The notes beneath the pieces are model-generated. The model made no database searches. It saw nothing but the letters and a program-made list of their open reading frames with translations, and was not told where the DNA came from. DNA of 9,585 nucleotides. Origin: Tannerella sp. (GTDB lineage Bacteria > Bacteroidota > Bacteroidia > Bacteroidales > Tannerellaceae). Made by a program: the position numbers and the translations under genes. Shown here one piece after another: positions 1-6,332 of the stretch (position 1 is the stretch's first letter; each line of letters begins with the position of its first letter). Where the stretch lies: NCBI GenBank assembly GCA_031289445.1, contig JAITPL010000061.1, positions 1 through 9,585 on the forward strand. The letters run 5' to 3'.

Positions 1-401
1 TTCATCCATTTCGCAAGTGCAAGCGCGGTTGCAAACTTGGCAAACTCTGCCGGTTGCATCCGTATAGAAGAGCTGATGACGAGCCACGAGTGCGAGCCTT
101 TGATGTCGGGGGCGACAAAGATTGTAATCACCAGCAGCAAAATGATAAAACCATAGATGAAATAGGCAAAAGTCTCGAAGAAATTCTTGTCCATCATCAT
201 AATCACAAATATCATCACTGCCGAGATACCGATCCAGATCAGTTGCATGCCCGGACGCCCCGACGGCGAGAAGAAATCGGGATTGTCGAAGTCGTAACTC
301 GCGCCGCAAATGCTGATCCATCCCGCTACAAGCATCGTACAGTACAAAATGATGGTAAACCAGTCCACCGATTTCCAGAGGCTCAACTTGTCAGTCATCA
401 T
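1..401 (-). CDS. rodA: RodA, SEDS-family peptidoglycan glycosyltransferase (partial, C-terminus outside window)
   Basis: RodA polymerises lipid II glycan strands in the inner membrane, paired with PBP2 in the elongasome. Only the N-terminal 133 residues are in the window; the frame stays open to base 1. Three hydrophobic segments are visible at about residues 13-32, 53-70 and 77-97. The SEDS-type motif QPAEFAKFATALALAKW lies at 116-132, preceded by KGSHSWLVI, as in Bacteroidales RodA. The catalytic Asp of the family lies further on and cannot be checked. Two in-frame ATGs are adjacent (401 and 398). I took the outer one because the purine-rich AAGGAAGGAG is 9 nt upstream of it. The inner one would give an 8-nt overlap with pbp2, as at the two preceding junctions. 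The gene is last of the visible purH-mreBCD-pbp2-rodA run. FtsW is the alternative SEDS protein, but the neighbours point to RodA. Confidence 0.93.
   Translation of the reverse strand, partial: MMTDKLSLWKSVDWFTIILYCTMLVAGWISICGASYDFDNPDFFSPSGRPGMQLIWIGISAVMIFVIMMMDKNFFETFAYFIYGFIILLLVITIFVAPDIKGSHSWLVISSSIRMQPAEFAKFATALALAKWM
391..401 (-). other. Overlapping pbp2 stop and rodA start
   Basis: On the minus strand this reads ATGATGACTGA. It contains two possible rodA ATGs (at 401 and 398) and the pbp2 TGA stop (393-391). Counting from the inner ATG, the overlap is the 8-nt ATGACTGA, matching the pattern ATGAYTRA also found at mreC/mreD and mreD/pbp2. The arrangement suggests translational coupling; that part is inferred. 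Confidence 0.8.
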
Positions 402-2274
402 GCGTCGTCACTCCTTCCTTTTTGATATAATTGGGTGAGTTGGGTGCAGTGCTCCAGGTCTTCATCCTCTGTTCGAGCCACTGCTCGTAGGCCGGAACAT
501 TGCCGTAGAAATATTTCTCAAGCATCAGGCGGGCTATCGGAACAGCGACCTGTGCGCCGAAACCTCCGTTCTCGATATAGACGACGATAGCCACGCGCGG
601 GTTGTTCATCGGCGCAAAGGCTATGGCGGCCGAGTGGTCGCGTCCGTGAGGATTCTGCACTGTTCCCGTCTTGCCGCACACTTCGACGTCGCTGAGGTAG
701 AGCTGCCTGCAAGTGCCGCCGGTTACTGCCGCCCGCATTCCTTCGACTACCATGTCGTAATGCGCGGTCTCGATGCCGGTATATTTTTTAGTAACATACT
801 GTTCGGCGAGAGGCGTGTCCTGAATCTCGCTGACTACGTGAGGAACAATATAATAACCCCGATTGGCGATGGTAGCCGCAAGGTTACAGATTTGCAGGGG
901 TGTAGCGTTGATTTCGCCCTGTCCGATAGCGATTGAGATGATGCTGCTTGAGTTCCAGCGACGCTTGTATGCTTTGTTGTAATAATCCTTGTTGGGGATA
1001 AAACCGCGATTCTCGCCGGGCAGGTCGATACCGAGCGGATAACCGTATCCCATTGATACTATATGCTTTTTCCATATCTCGAAGGCCGACTGTATCGAAT
1101 CGTAACGCGAGCGGCTGTCGAGCATCTCGTGCAGGCCCCAGCAAAAATAGGCATTGCACGAAGTAGCCAGCGCAGGCACTAAGGATATGGGCGAGAAATG
1201 CGTATGGCAAAGGGGATGACCGCCCAGAAACGGATAGCCGTTATAGCAGGTATAGGTTTTTTCGCGGTTAATGATGCCTTCCTGAAGCAATATCAGTCCC
1301 TGCGCAGGTTTGAAGGTAGAGCCGGGCGAATATGACCCCATGATTGAGCGGTCGAGCAGCGGTCGCTTCGAATCGCGTCCGAGCGTTTGATAGTGATCGC
1401 CGAGTTGCCGTCCGTTGAGCAGGCTCGGGTCGTAGGTAGGCGCCGAGACGAGGCATAACACCTTGCCTGTCGCAGGCTCAATCATCACTATAGAGCCAGA
1501 TTTTTCACCCATCAGCGCCTCGCCGTAAGTCTGCAAGTCAATATCTATCGAAAGCGTGATCTTCTTTCCCGAAACAGGCTCTACATCGTATTTTCCGTCT
1601 TCATATCTGCCTTTTATGCGCCCGCGTGAATCGCGAAGCAGTATCTCTTCGCCCTTCTCGCCCCTTAAAATATTCTCGTACGAGCGTTCAACGCCCGAAC
1701 GCCCCGAATAATCGCGCTGCACATAATAATCATCGGCTTCAATATCCTTTTTATCCACCTCGCCCGTGTAGCCAAGCACGTTAGCTGCATTATGATAGCG
1801 GTATTCGCGCAATGAACGTGTGCGTATGTTAAAACCCGGAAACTTGAACAGTTTCTCCTGAAGCGCACCGGATTCATCCGCCGACAACTGATTCATAAAC
1901 ACTTGCGGGGTATATGGCGAATATCCGGGAGTATTTCTGATGGCTGCCATACGGCTGACGAAAACCGCCCGGTCAATACCCAAAGTAGCGCAAAAATCAA
2001 CTGTGTCGAGCTGTTTCACTTCGCGCATTATGCACATAATGTCGTAGGAAGGCTGGTTGACTACAAGCAAACGGTTTTTGCTGTCGTAAATCTCGCCCCT
2101 CGAAGGATAGAGTGTGCGCTTCTGAAAAGCGTTACTGTCGGCCGACTTCTTGTAATCGTCGCTTACAATCTGCAACATGAACAGCCTCACAACATAAAAC
2201 AGGAACAGAAGAACTACTGCACCCGCAATAATCAAGCGACGGCCTGTGTTGTTATATCTGCGTTTTTCAATCAT
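391..2274 (-). CDS. mrdA: Penicillin-binding protein 2, elongasome transpeptidase
   Basis: Class B penicillin-binding protein of 627 residues that crosslinks peptidoglycan during lateral wall growth, using the glycan strand made by RodA. A short cytoplasmic tail and one membrane anchor (about 13-37) are followed by the pedestal/dimerisation domain (RGEIYDSKNRLL at 59-70; RSGVERSYENILRG at 192-205). The transpeptidase domain follows from about 255. All three active-site motifs are intact: S319-T-F-K322 with the acylated serine, S372-C-N374, and K535-T-G-T538. Length is normal for PBP2. The start at 2274 sits in an 8-nt overlap with the end of mreD (ATGATTGA), and the stop overlaps the rodA start. 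Upstream of the ATG there is only weak purine enrichment, so translation probably depends on coupling with mreD. PBP3/FtsI is the other class B option, but the gene follows mreBCD and precedes rodA. Confidence 0.96.
   Translation of the reverse strand: MIEKRRYNNTGRRLIIAGAVVLLFLFYVVRLFMLQIVSDDYKKSADSNAFQKRTLYPSRGEIYDSKNRLLVVNQPSYDIMCIMREVKQLDTVDFCATLGIDRAVFVSRMAAIRNTPGYSPYTPQVFMNQLSADESGALQEKLFKFPGFNIRTRSLREYRYHNAANVLGYTGEVDKKDIEADDYYVQRDYSGRSGVERSYENILRGEKGEEILLRDSRGRIKGRYEDGKYDVEPVSGKKITLSIDIDLQTYGEALMGEKSGSIVMIEPATGKVLCLVSAPTYDPSLLNGRQLGDHYQTLGRDSKRPLLDRSIMGSYSPGSTFKPAQGLILLQEGIINREKTYTCYNGYPFLGGHPLCHTHFSPISLVPALATSCNAYFCWGLHEMLDSRSRYDSIQSAFEIWKKHIVSMGYGYPLGIDLPGENRGFIPNKDYYNKAYKRRWNSSSIISIAIGQGEINATPLQICNLAATIANRGYYIVPHVVSEIQDTPLAEQYVTKKYTGIETAHYDMVVEGMRAAVTGGTCRQLYLSDVEVCGKTGTVQNPHGRDHSAAIAFAPMNNPRVAIVVYIENGGFGAQVAVPIARLMLEKYFYGNVPAYEQWLEQRMKTWSTAPNSPNYIKKEGVTTHDD
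411..420 (-). promoter_or_regulatory. Shine-Dalgarno-like sequence before rodA
   Basis: Minus-strand AAGGAAGGAG lies inside the last codons of pbp2, 9 nt upstream of the ATG at 401 and 12 nt upstream of the ATG at 398. It resembles a ribosome binding site and favours the outer start. Bacteroidota rarely use Shine-Dalgarno pairing, and the bases also encode Lys-Glu-Gly in PBP2, so it may be coincidental. Confidence 0.45.
2267..2274 (-). other. Overlapping mreD stop and pbp2 start
   Basis: The minus strand reads ATGATTGA, in which ATG starts pbp2 and TGA ends mreD in another frame. It is the second of three ATGAYTRA-type junctions in this run. The overlap forces the last MreD residue to be Asp (GAT). 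Coupled translation is the likely consequence, by inference. Confidence 0.85.
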
Positions 2275-2785
2275 TGCTTTTCACTCTACTAAGGTTAAAC
2301 GCTTCAATAACCATTATCAACAACAACGTAAGCATAAAACTCAAGGTCATGCGTACCGTCATCATCAGAGGCTGAAAGAAACCGAAAAATTCAATCACAA
2401 ACAGAGCTATGTGATGAATAGCGGTCAACAACGCGACGTAACGGAAAAAAACTCCGAAGCCGAGTCGATACGAGGGTATCATCCCTTCGGGCGCCTCGCG
2501 CATGTCAACAATAAGTTTCGCCAGAGGCAGACGCGCAAGTCCCAGCAATGAACATGCCGCGGCGTGCATACCGAATGTGTTTGAAAACATATCCACCGAC
2601 AGACCTGTCAGAAACGCGATGAATATAACGAGCGAACGCGACAGGTCGAGTGGCAGCTTCAAAATGATATATATATAGATAAAGGGAGTGGCAAGCCCGA
2701 AGAGATGAACATAGTTCACCACTAAAGACTGTAGCAGAATGAAAACCACCGCGCTCACTACTATTTGTATCCATATCTTAATCAT
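2267..2785 (-). CDS. mreD: Rod shape-determining protein MreD
   Basis: Small integral membrane protein of 172 residues linking MreC, RodA and PBP2 in the elongasome. The protein is strongly hydrophobic, with likely membrane segments at about 5-28, 32-45, 50-68, 110-132 and 138-161. It ends in a short charged tail (NLSRVKSND). There are no catalytic motifs, as expected. The family is poorly conserved in sequence, so the call rests on hydropathy, length (close to the usual 160-175) and position between mreC and pbp2. A short run of alternating AT occurs in the codons for IYIYII. The start overlaps the mreC stop by 8 nt and has AGGAGG 9 nt upstream. The stop overlaps the pbp2 start by 8 nt. The function is well supported by context, although the sequence alone would not be diagnostic. 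Confidence 0.9.
   Translation of the reverse strand: MIKIWIQIVVSAVVFILLQSLVVNYVHLFGLATPFIYIYIILKLPLDLSRSLVIFIAFLTGLSVDMFSNTFGMHAAACSLLGLARLPLAKLIVDMREAPEGMIPSYRLGFGVFFRYVALLTAIHHIALFVIEFFGFFQPLMMTVRMTLSFMLTLLLIMVIEAFNLSRVKSND
2778..2785 (-). other. Overlapping mreC stop and mreD start
   Basis: The minus strand reads ATGATTAA: ATG starts mreD and TAA ends mreC. It has the same 8-nt geometry as the mreD/pbp2 junction and, if the inner ATG is used, the pbp2/rodA junction. The final MreC residue is again Asp (GAT). Confidence 0.85.
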
Positions 2786-3650
2786 ATTTTTTTGCCTCCT
2801 GCTCTATTTCTTTTTGTTCTTGCTGCGTATGGTTTTCAATCACGCACAGCGCATTAAGCGATTTGAAATCGGTTGCCAACCTGATTTTTAGAGAATAAAA
2901 GTTATCGTCATGCTGCTTGTCATAAGCATCGACCACGCCGATCATCAATCCGGGCGGAAAGACTGTCGAATAACCGCTTGTAACGATTGTATCGCCAATC
3001 TCAAAAACCGAATGCGAAGGCATATCTTCGAGATATGCGTATCCCGCGTCGCCTCCTTTCCATGACAGGGCGCCGAAATAATTGGTATTCCTGACTTTAC
3101 AGCTGACTTTCAACTTTACATTCAGCAGCGGAATGACTACCGAAAACCTGCTGTTAGCCGTCATCACAATACCTACAACCCCTTGCGGCGAGATAACGCC
3201 CATATCGGAACGCACGCCGTCGTCAGAGCCTCGATTTATGGTGATGTAATTATTCAATCGCGTAGTGCTGTTATTGACGACCGAGGCGCTCAGGAACGTG
3301 TAGCTGTAGTTGGCGCTGTCAGCCTCCGTCAACGTATCCGTCAGAAAGACATTGTCGTAAGTATTCAACCTCGACCTCGTGTCGTCAAGTTGCGCCCGAA
3401 GATGCTGCACTTCCGCTTCAAGCGAGCCTATACGCTCAAGCAGCGTCCGGTTAGAGTTCCTCAAATCGAAGTATGAATACAGTGAACTTGAAGCGTAAGA
3501 GATGTTGCCTACAACCAGATTGGCCGAACTGAGAATCATATTCCTCTGATAGATATTATTGCGATACAGCAGTACAAGAGACAGTATCTCGCATACGACA
3601 AACAATATCCAATGTCTCTGGGCAACAATGAACTCCAGCAACTTATTCAT
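2778..3650 (-). CDS. mreC: Rod shape-determining protein MreC
   Basis: Bitopic inner-membrane protein of 290 residues whose periplasmic part scaffolds and activates the PBP2-RodA synthase. A short basic N-terminus precedes one membrane helix (about 13-30). A coiled-coil-like region (about 64-96, rich in Leu, Glu and Arg) follows, and then the MreC beta domain (about 115-272). Recognisable family segments are INRGSDDGVRSDMGVISPQG (138-157), VVGIV (158-162) and VTSGYSTVFPPGLMIGVV (223-240). A charged Gln/Glu/Lys tail (about 275-290) follows the beta domain and ends in KKYD. Length is typical. The gene starts 19 bp after mreB, and its stop overlaps the mreD start. No Shine-Dalgarno motif precedes the ATG. 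There is no close alternative for this domain plan in this context. Confidence 0.95.
   Translation of the reverse strand: MNKLLEFIVAQRHWILFVVCEILSLVLLYRNNIYQRNMILSSANLVVGNISYASSSLYSYFDLRNSNRTLLERIGSLEAEVQHLRAQLDDTRSRLNTYDNVFLTDTLTEADSANYSYTFLSASVVNNSTTRLNNYITINRGSDDGVRSDMGVISPQGVVGIVMTANSRFSVVIPLLNVKLKVSCKVRNTNYFGALSWKGGDAGYAYLEDMPSHSVFEIGDTIVTSGYSTVFPPGLMIGVVDAYDKQHDDNFYSLKIRLATDFKSLNALCVIENHTQQEQKEIEQEAKKYD
2795..2800 (-). promoter_or_regulatory. Shine-Dalgarno AGGAGG before mreD
   Basis: A perfect minus-strand AGGAGG lies 9 nt upstream of the mreD ATG, within the mreC codons for Gln-Glu-Ala. Spacing and sequence fit a canonical ribosome binding site. mreB, mreC, purH, dnaJ and grpE show no comparable motif. 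Because the bases also encode a Glu/Gln-rich MreC tail, chance cannot be excluded. Confidence 0.5.
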
Positions 3651-3669
3651 ATCCCGACATTTTCTTTAA

Positions 3670-4692
3670 TCAACTCTTGTACAGGAAATTGAATTTGTTC
3701 AAGTTCTTCAACGCAACGCCGGTACCGCGTGCAACGGCGCGAAGCGGGTCTTCGGCCACATGAAACCGTATGCCTATCTTGTCGGTCAGCCGTTTGTCCA
3801 GTCCACGCATCAGCGCACCGCCGCCGGTCAGATAGATGCCGTTGCGCACAACATCGGTATATAGTTCGGGCGGAGTGTTTTCGAGCGTGCTCATAATAGC
3901 GCCTTCGACGTTATGTATGGATTTTTCGAGACAGTGAGCTATTTCCTGATACGAGACAGGTACTACCATCGGCAACGAAGTCATTTGATTGGGGCCGCTG
4001 ACTATATAGTCGTCAGGCGGATTGTCGAGCGATGTTACTACCGAGCCTACGTTTATTTTGATTTTTTCCGCCGTACCCTCGCCGACTTTCACATTGTGCT
4101 GCCGACGCATATATTCCATTATGTCTTGAGTGAAAACGTCGCCCGCCGTGCGTATGGAAGTCTTTGTAACTATGCCTCCAAGCGAGATGACGGCTACCTC
4201 CGTCGTACCTCCGCCAATATCCACAACCATGTGTCCTTCGGGCGCTTCGACGTCAACGCCTATGCCTACCGCCGCAGCCATAGGCTCGTCTATCAGATAG
4301 ACCTCGCGACCGCCTGCACGCTCCGAAGAATCGCGCACTGCACGGCGCTCTACCTCCGTAGCCCCCGACGGCACACAAATAACTATGCGCAAAGGAGGTG
4401 AAAACCAGCGATTCTTAAAAGTTATCATTTTTATCATGCCGCGTATCATTTCTTCCGCCGCATGAAAATCGGCTATGACGCCGTCGCCCAGCGGACGTAT
4501 GGTACGTATGTTGGGATTCGTCCTTTCGTGCATCTTACGCGCCTCCTCGCCTACGGCAAGCACTGTTTCGGTGCGTGTGTCCAATGCTACAACCGATGGC
4601 GCGTCAACCACTATCTTGTCGTCGCAGATGATAATCGTATTGGCCGTTCCGAGGTCTATTGCTATATCTTTGGTAAATGAAAAAAACTGCAT
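3670..4692 (-). CDS. mreB: Actin-like rod shape-determining protein MreB
   Basis: Cytoplasmic bacterial actin of 340 residues that forms membrane-associated filaments and positions the elongasome. The actin/Hsp70 nucleotide-binding motifs are intact: phosphate 1 with DLGTANT (13-19), the VCVP-like segment ICVPSGATEVE (105-115), the acidic catalytic region LIDEPMAAAVG (133-143, Glu136), phosphate 2 DIGGGTTEVAVI (158-169), and the adenosine motif LTGGGALMRG (288-297). The N-terminal MQFFSF is hydrophobic, as in other MreB proteins that insert into the membrane. Length is normal and nothing is missing. The gene follows purH after 21 bp with no promoter or terminator in between, so it probably shares the purH transcript. 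It precedes mreC by 19 bp. The distant alternatives ParM, FtsA and DnaK do not fit the length or the neighbours. Confidence 0.97.
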   Translation of the reverse strand: MQFFSFTKDIAIDLGTANTIIICDDKIVVDAPSVVALDTRTETVLAVGEEARKMHERTNPNIRTIRPLGDGVIADFHAAEEMIRGMIKMITFKNRWFSPPLRIVICVPSGATEVERRAVRDSSERAGGREVYLIDEPMAAAVGIGVDVEAPEGHMVVDIGGGTTEVAVISLGGIVTKTSIRTAGDVFTQDIMEYMRRQHNVKVGEGTAEKIKINVGSVVTSLDNPPDDYIVSGPNQMTSLPMVVPVSYQEIAHCLEKSIHNVEGAIMSTLENTPPELYTDVVRNGIYLTGGGALMRGLDKRLTDKIGIRFHVAEDPLRAVARGTGVALKNLNKFNFLYKS

Positions 4693-4713
4693 ATCTTGAT
4701 AATTATGTTACGG

Positions 4714-6240
4714 TTAATGTTTGAAATGACGAATACCTGTCTTAACCATGCTCAAGCCATTGGCGTCGCAATACTCTACCGACAGCTTGTCGTTGATAGA
4801 GCCGCCGGGCTGGATAATAGCGGTAACGCCTGCATTGTGCGCTATCTCAACGCAGTCGGCAAAGGGGAAGAAGGCGTCCGAAGCCATCACCGCGCCGCTG
4901 AGGTCAAAGTTGAATGAATTGGCTTTATCTATGGCCTGTTTCAGGGCATCGACACGCGAGGTCTGACCCACGCCGCCGGCGCACAACTGCCTGTTCTTTA
5001 CAAGTATGATGGCATTCGACTTGCTGTGCTTCACAAGTTTGTTGGCAAACAGCAGATCGGTTACTTCGTCCTCGCTTGGCTGCTTTTGCGTCATCGGCTC
5101 AAGGTCGGCGGCGGTCTGTATGCTTGTGTCGCGGTCTTGCGCCAGCACGCCGTTGAGCAGCGAGCGGAACTGATGCTTCTGCGTGGCCTGTTCCTTGTTC
5201 CGCGCCAGAATGATGCGGTTTTTTTTCTGACATAACACTGTCAGCGCTTCGATTGTGTAGTCGGGAGCGATGATTATCTCGAAGAACAGTTTGTTGATTT
5301 CTTCGGCTACATCCTTGTCTATCACGCCGTTAGTTACCAGCACCCCGCCGAAAGCCGAAACAGGATCGCCCGCCAAGGCGTCGAGCCAGGCGTCGAGAAC
5401 AGTATCGCGTGAGGCTATGCCGCAGGCGTTGTTGTGCTTGATGATAGCAAAAGTCAGTTCGTCGAACTCGTCAATAAGCGTCAATGCCGAATCTATGTCG
5501 AGCAGGTTATTGTAGGATATTTCCTTGCCGTTGAGTTTGTTGAAAAGTTTTGTCAGGTCGCCGTAGAATACTCCCTTCTGATGAGGGTTTTCGCCGTAGC
5601 GCATAAGGTTGACCGTGTCGGCCGCAACACGTATTGCCGAACCTTCGCCGCCATCAAAATAGTTAAAGATAGCGCTGTCGTAGCCCGAAGAGACTGCGAA
5701 TGCTTCCTTGGCAAACCAGCGACGCTCTTCGACGGTCGTTTGAGCGCCCTTGTCTTCGATCAGTTGGCGCAACGGCTCATACTGCTGCTGCGAAGCTACT
5801 ATCACTACATCGTTGTAGTTCTTGGCCGCCGCACGTATCAGCGAGATGCCGCCAATGTCTATCTTTTCGATTATCTCGTCATCCGGCGCTCCCGACGCGA
5901 CCGTAGCCTCGAAAGGATACAAATCGACGATTACAAGGTCTATCTCCGGTATTCCGTATTGACTTATCTGCTCGTTATCGCCGGTGTTATCGCGCCTCGC
6001 GAGTATGCCGCCAAATACTTTGGGATGCAGCGTCTTGACCCTTCCGCCAAGTATTGACGGATAACCTGTCAGCGTCTCTACAGCCTCGCATGGAATGTTG
6101 AGCGATTCGATGAACTGCTGCGTCCCGCCTGTAGAGACAAATTCAACGCCTTCAGAATGAAGTTTTTTCAGAATTTCTTCCAAGCCGTTTTTATAGTAAA
6201 CCGAGACTAACGCTCGCTTAATCTGTTTCGTTTCTGCCAT
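4714..6240 (-). CDS. purH: Bifunctional AICAR transformylase / IMP cyclohydrolase PurH
   Basis: Catalyses the last two steps of de novo purine synthesis: formylation of AICAR by 10-formyl-THF, then ring closure to IMP. The protein has 508 residues. The N-terminal IMP cyclohydrolase domain (about 1-195) shows STGGT (36-40), GGRVKTLHPKVFGGILARR (65-83) and DLYPFE (106-111). The transformylase domain follows with RYGENPHQ (214-221), the Lys268-His269 pair in KHNNACGIA, SDAFFPFAD (454-462), QPGGSINDK (477-485) and a C-terminal TGIRHFKH. I chose the ATG at 6240. The same frame is open to another ATG at 6288, but that start lies upstream of the promoter boxes and would add 16 residues absent from the family. 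The gene heads the mreBCD-pbp2-rodA run, 21 bp before mreB. Confidence 0.97.
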   Translation of the reverse strand: MAETKQIKRALVSVYYKNGLEEILKKLHSEGVEFVSTGGTQQFIESLNIPCEAVETLTGYPSILGGRVKTLHPKVFGGILARRDNTGDNEQISQYGIPEIDLVIVDLYPFEATVASGAPDDEIIEKIDIGGISLIRAAAKNYNDVVIVASQQQYEPLRQLIEDKGAQTTVEERRWFAKEAFAVSSGYDSAIFNYFDGGEGSAIRVAADTVNLMRYGENPHQKGVFYGDLTKLFNKLNGKEISYNNLLDIDSALTLIDEFDELTFAIIKHNNACGIASRDTVLDAWLDALAGDPVSAFGGVLVTNGVIDKDVAEEINKLFFEIIIAPDYTIEALTVLCQKKNRIILARNKEQATQKHQFRSLLNGVLAQDRDTSIQTAADLEPMTQKQPSEDEVTDLLFANKLVKHSKSNAIILVKNRQLCAGGVGQTSRVDALKQAIDKANSFNFDLSGAVMASDAFFPFADCVEIAHNAGVTAIIQPGGSINDKLSVEYCDANGLSMVKTGIRHFKH

Positions 6241-6260
6241 AAAATGTGTATATTGAACTG

Positions 6261-6292
6261 CAAAGATACACATTTCTTTGCATAACACAAAA
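6261..6292 (-). promoter_or_regulatory. Bacteroidota-type promoter for purH and the mre genes
   Basis: Minus-strand TATCTTTG at 6268-6261 matches the Bacteroidota -7 box TAnnTTTG exactly. TTTTG at 6292-6288 supplies the -33 TTG, with 19 nt between TTG and the -7 box, as in the known consensus. Transcription would start a few bases past 6261, leaving a leader of about 15 nt before the purH ATG at 6240. This very short leader excludes a riboswitch here. It is the only perfect TAnnTTTG box I saw upstream of a gene start in the window. Confidence 0.85.
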
Positions 6293-6299
6293 TAATTAG

Positions 6300-6332
6300 A
6301 AAAAAACCGCGAATTATTCTACTAAATTGCGG
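6300..6332 (-). terminator. Rho-independent terminator of grpE-dnaJ
   Basis: On the minus strand, CCGCAATT (6332-6325) pairs with AATT-C-CGC-type sequence at 6315-6307, giving an 8-bp stem with one bulged base and a 9-nt loop, followed by seven Ts (6306-6300). The stem begins within the last dnaJ codons, and the dnaJ stop codon (6316-6314) lies at the loop/stem boundary. On the opposite strand the stem is followed by AATTTTTT, so it could also act in reverse, though no plus-strand gene needs it. Confidence 0.8.

Noticed and set aside
54..425. Plus-strand His-rich frame of 123 codons
   Set aside because: It is opposite the rodA N-terminus and the pbp2 end; the His runs are the complement of Met codons in RodA.
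2666..2677. Short alternating AT run as a possible repeat or phase-variation tract
   Set aside because: It is only about ten bases, out of phase with any codon-changing slippage signature, and encodes normal hydrophobic MreD residues.
5434..6057. Plus-strand frame of 207 codons opposite purH
   Set aside because: It lies wholly within the well-supported purH gene, shows no recognisable domain and has no promoter; it is an antisense shadow.
6241..6260. Purine riboswitch or other leader RNA before purH
   Set aside because: Only 20 bases separate the -7 box from the ATG, too short for a structured leader.
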